Shown piece by piece: positions 17,129 to 23,505 of a stretch of 58,756 bases of DNA. Origin of the DNA: Candidatus Daviesbacteria bacterium RIFCSPLOWO2_01_FULL_39_23 (lineage in GTDB: Bacteria > Patescibacteriota > Microgenomatia > Daviesbacterales > UBA10151); contig MFDN01000011.1 of NCBI GenBank assembly GCA_001776935.1, positions 1 through 58,756 on the forward strand, read 5' to 3'. The translations under genes and the position numbers were made by a program. The notes under the pieces were generated by a model. It saw nothing but the letters and a program-made list of their open reading frames with translations. It ran no database searches and was not told the origin of the DNA. Each line of letters opens with the position of its first letter. Position 1 is the stretch's first letter.

Positions 17129-18202
17129 TTAGGATTTTTTCTTGATTTCTTTCGCCAAATTGGGATCCCACATAGCGCCGGTGGCAGACATAACCGCATC
17201 TGCCCCAGCTTCCATATACTCAAAATAATCTTCAGGTTTTATCACTCCACCTACTCCAATGATTGCTATTGGCTGTTGGCTATTAACTGTTAGCTGTTTA
17301 AGCCTTTTGACCATATCAAGACCTGCCCATTTGATACAGGCTCCGCATACTCCTGAGCGTGCCCTGCTTTTTCCCGGCAAAGCCTGACTGCCGTCTTTAT
17401 CTATAATTTCAGCCTGAATGGTGTTAATGGAAGCAATGCCTTGTGCATAATTTTCACAAATTTCTACCAATTCCTCCAGATCTTTTCCTTGTTCTTTTTT
17501 GTAGTAACCTACCTTCAAAATCAATGGGATATCTCCAATTTCTTTCCTGACAGCCTGACAAACTTTTTGGGTCATCTCCAGGTTATAACAAACCAGTCCT
17601 TCATTGCCGATATTGGGACAAGACAGGTTCATTTCCAAAACTTTCGCGCCTGTTTGAACCGATAATTTGGCTGCCAGTGCATAATCTGCTATAAAATCCT
17701 CAGGAGATTGTCTCTCTCTAACAGTACCCATAAAACTTAAAACTAAAACCTGGCCCTTTCCGGTAAAAGAAATTGCCTTTTTAACATCTTCTTTCCAGAC
17801 AATCGGCTCTTTTGAAGGAACTCCAAAGGAGTTAGTAATAGATAAAGGCTCCGAGTAATTATTATCCGCAATTAATTTCTCTTGGGCTTTTTCAACAGTC
17901 AAATCCCCTTCGACTTTTACGGATAAAATATTAGGGTGCGGGTGACAGGGGAAAAAAGCGGTGCGGACTGTTTTATATACACAAATATCAAAGCCTTTTT
18001 CAAAAGCAGCCTTGCAAAATTTACTATTTACCAGGGGTCCGGCCGGAATCCCAAAAGGGGTAAATACTTTTTGACCTAAAAAATCTACTTGCGGTTCACC
18101 TTCCTGATTAAAAACTTTCCCATCAGCAAAATCACCATATGGCCCCTGGTCGTAATTTTCTTCATAACTTTTGTTTGGATCGTAAAAAGGAATCTGCAAC
18201 AT
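17129..18202 (-). CDS. pyrD: dihydroorotate dehydrogenase
   Basis: Oxidises dihydroorotate to orotate. About 357 residues from MLQIPFYDPN; a frame from 18229 is possible but would almost touch the HAD gene. Visible motifs include TPFGIPAGPLVNSKF, the substrate and FMN region (EMNLSCPNIGNEGLVCYN) and the C-terminal phosphate-binding loop (IIGVGGVIKPEDYFEYMEAGADAVM). It is the third gene of mreB-HAD-pyrD. Its 3' end recurs twice downstream, which suggests that it has served as an insertion target. Confidence 0.93.
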   Translation of the reverse strand: MLQIPFYDPNKSYEENYDQGPYGDFADGKVFNQEGEPQVDFLGQKVFTPFGIPAGPLVNSKFCKAAFEKGFDICVYKTVRTAFFPCHPHPNILSVKVEGDLTVEKAQEKLIADNNYSEPLSITNSFGVPSKEPIVWKEDVKKAISFTGKGQVLVLSFMGTVRERQSPEDFIADYALAAKLSVQTGAKVLEMNLSCPNIGNEGLVCYNLEMTQKVCQAVRKEIGDIPLILKVGYYKKEQGKDLEELVEICENYAQGIASINTIQAEIIDKDGSQALPGKSRARSGVCGACIKWAGLDMVKRLKQLTVNSQQPIAIIGVGGVIKPEDYFEYMEAGADAVMSATGAMWDPNLAKEIKKKS

Positions 18203-18230
18203 ATTACCGTTAATCTTAGCACAAATCAAA

Positions 18231-18860
18231 CTACTTTAGAATTTTTAGAAGCTGGGAGATATCATTAATTAAAAAATCCGGGTTATGGGCAGCAATGTCT
18301 TTTCCTAAAAAACCGTATGTCACCCCGACGGTTTTTACTTTGGCGCTTTTTCCTACCGCCACATCATGCTGAGTGTCTCCTACCATATAAGCAAAATCAG
18401 GCTTAACCTTTAAATGCTTTAAAGCAGTCAATACATGTTCTTTGTGCGGTTTGGGATTTACCACATCATCAACGCTTACAACCGCATCAAAATAATCAAA
18501 TATTTGAACAAGCTTTAAAGAGTGTAATAAACTATCCCTCGATCTATTACTGACTGCGGCTATCGAGAAACCCTCTTCTTTTACCTTTATGAGTGTTTCT
18601 TCTGCTTTTGGAAACAGCTTTAAAAGATGGAAGTTTTTTTCCTGAAACTCTTTATGAGATTTTGCAAGGCTAGAAGGATCAATTCCCGGCGAATGTATTC
18701 TGTAAAATTCCGCAAGAGTTCTTCCCATCGTCTTTTTGATATCTGCATCAGAAGGAATTGGATAATTAATCTGGGAGAAAGTATACCTGAGCGCACCTAA
18801 AACAAATTCGTGCGCATCCAAAAGAGTCCCGTCAATATCAAAAAGAACTGCTTTTTTTAT
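18231..18860 (-). CDS. HAD-superfamily phosphatase (Gph-like), AUA start
   Basis: About 209 residues if read from ATA at 18858-18860. From the first ATG (18821) the protein would lack the catalytic motif, yet the bases upstream encode KKAVLFDIDGTLLDAHEF in frame, the HAD motif I with both aspartates. No ATG, GTG or TTG precedes it. AGGAGG at 18867-18872 stands six bases before the ATA, and ATA overlaps the mreB stop as ATAA, mirroring the common ATGA coupling. Motif II is AAVSNRSRDSLL; motif IV is MVGDTQHDVAVGKSAKVKTVGVTYG. Likely phosphoglycolate phosphatase or a related hydrolase. An ATG-to-ATA sequencing error is the main alternative. Confidence 0.85.
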   Translation of the reverse strand: MKKAVLFDIDGTLLDAHEFVLGALRYTFSQINYPIPSDADIKKTMGRTLAEFYRIHSPGIDPSSLAKSHKEFQEKNFHLLKLFPKAEETLIKVKEEGFSIAAVSNRSRDSLLHSLKLVQIFDYFDAVVSVDDVVNPKPHKEHVLTALKHLKVKPDFAYMVGDTQHDVAVGKSAKVKTVGVTYGFLGKDIAAHNPDFLINDISQLLKILK

Positions 18861-19921
18861 CTTAAACCTCCTGTAACCCTAACTTTGGATAAAAGATCCA
18901 GATTATTTAATACCTCCCCGCAGCCTCTTACCACTGTAGTTAGCGGGTCATCTGCAACATATACCGGCATTTTTGTTTCTTCGGCTATTTTTTTATCCAA
19001 ACCCCGCAGAAGCGCTCCCCCGCCTGCCAAAAAAATACCCCTTTCCACTATGTCAGACAAAAGCTCAGGAGGAGTTTCCTCCAGCACTTCCTGTATGGCA
19101 GAAACTATCTGAGAAATCGTCGGAGTCAATGCTTCCCGTATTTCTGCTGCTGAAATTTTTATGGATTTTGGCAGACCGTTTGAAAGATCTCTCCCCCGAA
19201 CTACTGTTGCCAAAGAATCTTTACTGTCTAAAGGAAAAGCAGAACCTATTTCCAGTTTGGTTTCCTCTGCTGTCCGCTCACCTATCAACATGCCATATCT
19301 TGTCCGCATGTAGTTTATGATATCCTCATCCAGCTCATCTCCTGCCACCCGCAAAGACCGGTTTATGACCACTCCTCCCAATGAGATTATTGCTATCTCG
19401 CAGGTCCCGCCCCCCATATCCACTATCATCACTCCTTCCGGATCTTCAACCGGCAGCTTTGCTCCAATTGCTGCAGCCATTGGTTCTTCTATCAAATACG
19501 CCTCCCTTGCGCCTGCCGATAAACAGGCGTCCTGTACAGCCCTTCTTTCTACCTCTGTCACACCGGAAGGAATGCCTACCACTACCCGGGGCCTGGGAAT
19601 TTTGGGCAGGGTAAACATCCCCTTGCCGGGATTTTCGTGGACTTTATTGATAAAATATTTAAGCATGGCCTCACAGGTATCAAAATCAGAAATCACTCCA
19701 TCACGTAAGGGTCTCACGGCCTCGATGGCGGCCGGAGTCCTTCCTATCATTCTCTTAGCCTCAGTCCCGATTGCCAAAACTTGTCTTGTTTTTTTATGGA
19801 GCGCTACAACAGTTGGTTCGCGAATTACAATTCCTTTGCCTTTTACGAGGACTAAAGTATTTACGGTTCCTAAATCTATACCGACATCATGGGATAAAAT
19901 CTGCCATAGCTTACCAAACAT
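18857..19921 (-). CDS. mreB: rod-shape actin homologue MreB
   Basis: 354 residues, normal length. Forms membrane-bound filaments that guide wall synthesis. ATP-binding motifs of the actin fold are clear: VGIDLGTVNTLV (phosphate 1), MIVDMGGGTCEIAIISLGG (phosphate 2) and IFLAGGGALLRGLD (adenosine). It lies apart from mreCD-mrdA, first in a run with the HAD phosphatase and pyrD. Confidence 0.97.
   Translation of the reverse strand: MFGKLWQILSHDVGIDLGTVNTLVLVKGKGIVIREPTVVALHKKTRQVLAIGTEAKRMIGRTPAAIEAVRPLRDGVISDFDTCEAMLKYFINKVHENPGKGMFTLPKIPRPRVVVGIPSGVTEVERRAVQDACLSAGAREAYLIEEPMAAAIGAKLPVEDPEGVMIVDMGGGTCEIAIISLGGVVINRSLRVAGDELDEDIINYMRTRYGMLIGERTAEETKLEIGSAFPLDSKDSLATVVRGRDLSNGLPKSIKISAAEIREALTPTISQIVSAIQEVLEETPPELLSDIVERGIFLAGGGALLRGLDKKIAEETKMPVYVADDPLTTVVRGCGEVLNNLDLLSKVRVTGGLR
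18867..18872 (-). promoter_or_regulatory. Shine-Dalgarno that fixes the AUA start of the HAD gene
   Basis: AGGAGG on the minus strand, inside the last codons of mreB, six bases before ATA at 18858-18860. No other start codon of that frame is within reach upstream of the HAD catalytic motif. Confidence 0.75.
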
Positions 19922-19964
19922 GAAAGGAGTTTAACATAATAAATAAGAATTGAAAATTGAGCTT

Positions 19965-20459
19965 TTAAACTTTTAGGAAATTACCCACTATTAAACCTAC
20001 TGCTGTTGCCACTCCGCCGATTATAAGCATTTCCGTTGCACTCCTGAAAGCCTGATCTTTTACTATTTTGCCTTTTAAATAGCCCACTATAAAAAGACTT
20101 ACAAGTGCTGCAACAATGCTGACAGGCCGGGCATTATCAATGGGAAAAAGTAAAAATGGCAGAATTGGAATTAAGCCTGCCAATAAATAGGAGAAAAACA
20201 TAAGAATTGCCCCTATAACCAAACTGTCTTTATGCTTATGCTTTTTATCCAGTTGATGCACAGCTTTTTCTGCAGAATATTCGCCTGCCGCCATGGAAGA
20301 AGCCTCAACTGAAACTGCCACAAAAGAAGCTAAAATAATAATTGCAGGATTTGACACTCCGGCAGAAATCCCCACCACCACCCCGGTTGTAGAAACCAGC
20401 CCATCCTGCACCCCAAACATAATGCTCCTGAAATAATCCTCATGCAGCTTAAAATTCAT
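19965..20459 (-). CDS. VIT1/CCC1-family transporter
   Basis: 164 residues. The N-terminal motif FGVQDGLVSTTGVVVGISAG and the following EASSMAAGEYSAEKA are typical of VIT1/CCC1 proteins, which move iron or manganese across membranes. Three to four further membrane segments are visible. It is shorter than the plant and yeast proteins, as in many bacteria. Substrate not decidable. The HicAB pair lies just upstream on the same strand, six bases away. Confidence 0.88.
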   Translation of the reverse strand: MNFKLHEDYFRSIMFGVQDGLVSTTGVVVGISAGVSNPAIIILASFVAVSVEASSMAAGEYSAEKAVHQLDKKHKHKDSLVIGAILMFFSYLLAGLIPILPFLLFPIDNARPVSIVAALVSLFIVGYLKGKIVKDQAFRSATEMLIIGGVATAVGLIVGNFLKV

Positions 20460-20464
20460 TTTCT

Positions 20465-20686
20465 CTATTTAATTCTATCAAATTCCTTTTGAGTTATTCC
20501 CATCTGATTAAGAATACTTTTAATAGTTCCTGATTTAATTTCATGGTGATGGGGAATAATACACGTTTTCTTTTTATTTTCATTCCACCAGATTTCGTGA
20601 GTGCCGCCGGTATTTCTTCTGAAAACAAATCCTGCTTTGCGGACTTTTTTGATTAATTCCCGATAAGTAAAAGGTCTGAATGTCAT
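20465..20686 (-). CDS. hicA: HicA-type mRNA interferase toxin
   Basis: 73 residues. The double-stranded-RNA-binding-like fold with the catalytic histidine in GGTHEIW (H30) identifies HicA. Its ATG overlaps the HicB stop by four bases. The order antitoxin-then-toxin is the reverse of the common hicA-hicB order. Confidence 0.9.
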   Translation of the reverse strand: MTFRPFTYRELIKKVRKAGFVFRRNTGGTHEIWWNENKKKTCIIPHHHEIKSGTIKSILNQMGITQKEFDRIK

Positions 20687-20952
20687 GTAGCTACAATTAC
20701 AGGTAACGTAAGAGGAGTTGTAACACTTTTTTCTTTTTGCGTCTTTAGAGGGATCCTTAAACCTTCTTCTTTGTATAATTCAATAAGGGATTGCGCAACA
20801 GCCGTAATCTCCAAGACAGCTTCATCAACTGTATCTCCCTGAGCAAAACAGTCTGACCATTTGGGACAAGTCACAACATATCCCCCTTCTTTTTGAGGCT
20901 CAATTTTAATCGGTAACTCATATTCTGAAACTTTTTTGGTTTGCTTTAACAT
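20683..20952 (-). CDS. hicB: HicB-type antitoxin
   Basis: 89 residues. The partial RNase-H-like HicB fold is seen in GGYVVTCPKWSDCFAQGDTVDEAV. No separate DNA-binding domain is obvious at the C-terminus. TAAAAT at 20959-20964 is six bases before the ATG, suggesting a leaderless message. Confidence 0.88.
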   Translation of the reverse strand: MLKQTKKVSEYELPIKIEPQKEGGYVVTCPKWSDCFAQGDTVDEAVLEITAVAQSLIELYKEEGLRIPLKTQKEKSVTTPLTLPVIVAT

Positions 20953-20980
20953 AGGCTAATTTTACCATAAAATCCGTGCT

Positions 20981-21187
20981 TCAATCCATCTTCAATTTAT
21001 TAATAACCTGATATGACTTCTTCTCTAAAGAGAATTCCGTATTTTTGTCATACAAGGCCTGAACACCACAGTGAGAACATGCACGGTTGCAATCCCTGTT
21101 TATCTCAAAAACAAAATACCTATGCTCGTTTCTTGACGCTTGTCTCAATGCTCCCAAGGTTTGTAAATGCTTTTGGATTTCAGGCAT
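20981..21187 (-). pseudogene. fragment of a radical SAM protein
   Basis: 68 residues from MPEIQKHL. It contains the iron-sulfur motif of radical SAM enzymes (CNRACSHCG) but stops about 30 residues later, where a complete enzyme would continue for 200 or more. This is a 5' remnant, or possibly a mini-gene of unknown use. Palindrome D lies 44 bases upstream. Confidence 0.6.
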
Positions 21188-21230
21188 GAGTGAGATTATT
21201 ACATTACAGCCTGTATTGTGCAATCTCACA

Positions 21231-21260
21231 ACATTAACCCTACGGTCGTAATATTAATGT
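21231..21260. repeat. 30-bp palindrome, copy D
   Basis: Ends ACATTAAC and ATTAATGT, core TACGGTCGTA. It lies between the radical SAM remnant (minus) and the unknown gene at 21340 (plus), so it could serve either promoter. It extends outward a little further than 30 bases (GTTCAC-like flanks), as copy B does. Confidence 0.85.
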
Positions 21261-21326
21261 GAACATAGAATAAGAGAAGATCCAGTATTTAAGCTATCCG
21301 ATTTTGCGATTTAGGCTTATTTTATA

Positions 21327-21332
21327 TATAAT
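21327..21332 (+). promoter_or_regulatory. -10 box of the gene at 21340
   Basis: TATAAT ends seven bases before the ATG at 21340, which points to a leaderless transcript and supports that start over 21304. Confidence 0.6.
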
Positions 21333-21339
21333 CCCACCC

Positions 21340-22728
21340 ATGGTTGAAACAAATGGATCAAAAACAGTATCTTTAACTAACCTGCAGAATTTCTGGCGAG
21401 AAAAATTACCGGCTGAAACAGAGGAAAAAGGAACAATTACTCCAGTGGGTATTATTCTTTATGCAGGAAAGAATAAGATGGTTATGATTGGATCACGCAC
21501 TGATGGCGAATTCAAGCAAGCCTTAGCCTGCAGCTATCGGGATACCCCTGAAGGTTTTGACCCGAATCAAGTTTTTGATGGCAAAAGTCGGGTTTTAGAC
21601 TTAAGCAATTATGAACAATTACAAGTTGAGCAGGTAAGTTTTGCTGCAGTACATATGGCAACTTTTAGATCTATCCGTTCCCTGCCTTCCGTCAATATCA
21701 GAATCCCAACCATAAACACTCTAAACAGCAACAAAGGAATTGTTAATGTTGACGAACTTGAGGTGCTGAGATTCTTTGCCGGAGAAACTGACGGAGGTAT
21801 AGCTGTTTTTTCCGGAGCCAATCTCCCTGAAGATAATGCCTTAGTTCTGGGAAGAAATACTAATGGCGGTAAATGTGGAATAGCTTTGTTTATGTATCCG
21901 GACATTAACCCCGTCACGGCATTAGATATTTTTGATTCTGTAACCGGATTATATTCCTTTGTTAAAGAGTTGAATAAAGAACTTAGCGCTTCCCGCATCC
22001 CTTTGCAAATACAATCTTTAGCTGCCTATGATCGTGGCCTAAAAAATGGAATATTCAATTTTGAAGGAGTAGATGTAAGGGAAGAAATATTCAGAACACA
22101 AATTATTGCTAATGCCAGATTACATGCAGCAAGCTTAAAAAGTCATCAGTCTCAATATATGGAATTTTTACATACTCACCTACCTGATTTAGGTACACAA
22201 AATTTGGCACGACGTTTCAGAACTTTTCTAATGAAAGATTATAAAAACCTACAGGCATTAGCTGATGAATCAATTGATAGGCTAATATTAGGGGGACAAG
22301 TTCAGGATAAGCCTCTAATCCAACCTATATCTGAAGCAGACAGAAAGGAAAAGAATAAAAATTTCTTTTTAAATCTAAAAACCTCTGCAGCCAGGGATAT
22401 ATGGCAAAAGGTTGGTACAGCTTATGACAATAATGATCCTTACTATGGTTCTAATAGGTGGAATTTCTTAATAGAATTAATTAATTTTGTAGCAAATATC
22501 ACGACTTCAGACGAAATTGATGATGCTATCGTTTCACTGGAGAAATTGGAGAAATCAAAATTCAATCACATTTATCTTAATTATGAGTTGGATATGAAAG
22601 ATCCAATAAATAGAATCAAGGAGTCTTACGGTCACGGCCATAAAGTTGAGGAACTATTTCAGTTCTTAATGGCAGAAGTACTGGAAAAGAAAAAAACAAA
22701 AGCACCTCAAATAGCTCCAACATCTTAA
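21340..22728 (+). CDS. hypothetical protein, 462 residues
   Basis: Starts MVETNGSK. No signal peptide or membrane segment, so probably cytoplasmic. The first half is beta-rich with glycine turns (GIILYAGKNKMVMIGSRTDGE, GGIAVFSGANLPEDNALVLG). The second half is helical and charged and ends in a Lys/Pro tail. No known domain recognised. It stands between palindrome D and a VapBC pair. Confidence 0.7.
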   Translation: MVETNGSKTVSLTNLQNFWREKLPAETEEKGTITPVGIILYAGKNKMVMIGSRTDGEFKQALACSYRDTPEGFDPNQVFDGKSRVLDLSNYEQLQVEQVSFAAVHMATFRSIRSLPSVNIRIPTINTLNSNKGIVNVDELEVLRFFAGETDGGIAVFSGANLPEDNALVLGRNTNGGKCGIALFMYPDINPVTALDIFDSVTGLYSFVKELNKELSASRIPLQIQSLAAYDRGLKNGIFNFEGVDVREEIFRTQIIANARLHAASLKSHQSQYMEFLHTHLPDLGTQNLARRFRTFLMKDYKNLQALADESIDRLILGGQVQDKPLIQPISEADRKEKNKNFFLNLKTSAARDIWQKVGTAYDNNDPYYGSNRWNFLIELINFVANITTSDEIDDAIVSLEKLEKSKFNHIYLNYELDMKDPINRIKESYGHGHKVEELFQFLMAEVLEKKKTKAPQIAPTS

Positions 22729-22752
22729 AAGACAAAATTATCACGGTTGTTC

Positions 22753-22802
22753 GTGATATCACTTAATGATATTGACAACTGATATCATTTTTATGATATA
22801 AT
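22753..22802 (+). promoter_or_regulatory. promoter and iterated operator of the VapBC pair at 22.8 kb
   Basis: TGATAT occurs four times at 22754, 22767, 22780 and 22794, a 13-14 base period. The first lies inside the perfect palindrome GTGATATCAC, the third in TGATATCA. TTGACA at 22772-22777 and TATAAT at 22797-22802 are embedded. Such phased repeats are expected for autoregulation by the antitoxin-toxin complex. Confidence 0.65.
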
Positions 22803-22812
22803 AAAAATTACC

Positions 22813-23085
22813 ATGCTAAATACTTTTATCCCGGCCAGAAAACTGCAAAAATCTTATAAGTCCGTTATCAATACTGTTAAAACAAAAAAACAGGCTGTGG
22901 TTTTAACAACCGGCGGCGAACCACAGGCTGCAATTGTCAGCCTGGAAGACTTACAGGAGCTTGAGCAGGCTAAAACAAAACAGGCTGCTTTGGACATGCT
23001 TGAGCTGGCAACCGAAGCCAGGGAAGAACTAAAACGTCTACCATCTAATCTGCGTAAACAGGCAGATAAGATTCTCTATGGTTAA
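22813..23085 (+). CDS. vapB: Phd-type antitoxin
   Basis: 90 residues. FIPARKLQKSYKSVINTVKT and AVVLTTGGEPQAAIVSLEDL fit the Phd/YefM DNA-binding domain; the helical tail would bind the toxin encoded next. It overlaps the toxin gene by eight bases. Confidence 0.85.
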   Translation: MLNTFIPARKLQKSYKSVINTVKTKKQAVVLTTGGEPQAAIVSLEDLQELEQAKTKQAALDMLELATEAREELKRLPSNLRKQADKILYG

Positions 23086-23500
23086 AACAGTGATAGTTGA
23101 TTCCGATGCAATATTTGCCCTCTATAATCCCAATGACCCATTAAATAAAAAGGCAACCCAAACTTTCCGGTCTCTTATTACCGGGGGCTATCAACTCCTT
23201 TACCCTACTTCAGTTATTTTTGAAGTGATTTCACTGTTCCAGCGGGTTTTGCCTGCTCCCACTGTCACAACTAAGCTCATAGAGATGATTAAAAAAGACA
23301 ATTTGCTAATCTATATTGTTGATACGGAGATTTTAAAGAAAGCCGCAGCCATTTTTGATCCGGCCGGCAGCAAAAAAAATACCCTGATAGATTGTTCCGT
23401 AGTTGCTGTAGCTAAAAAAATCAAAGCAGACGGAGTGTTTGCCTATGATGAATTCTACATCAAACAGGGTTTAAAGCCGGCAGAGGATTTGTTAAAATAA
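23078..23500 (+). CDS. vapC: PIN-domain toxin, VapC-like
   Basis: 140 residues. Acidic PIN residues are seen in VIVDSDAIFAL, FEVISLF and LIDCSVVAVA, followed by AYDEFYIK. The protein closely resembles the PIN toxin at 46630-47058 in plan and in its C-terminal end (GLKPAEDLLK against GFKTPKDLLQ), although that one is paired with an unrelated antitoxin. Confidence 0.87.
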   Translation: MVKTVIVDSDAIFALYNPNDPLNKKATQTFRSLITGGYQLLYPTSVIFEVISLFQRVLPAPTVTTKLIEMIKKDNLLIYIVDTEILKKAAAIFDPAGSKKNTLIDCSVVAVAKKIKADGVFAYDEFYIKQGLKPAEDLLK

Positions 23501-23505
23501 TACAA

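Noticed and set aside
12812-17129. A complete integrative element with its own integrase
   Set aside because: The duplicated pyrD ends suggest insertions, but no integrase, relaxase or transposase gene was found between them.
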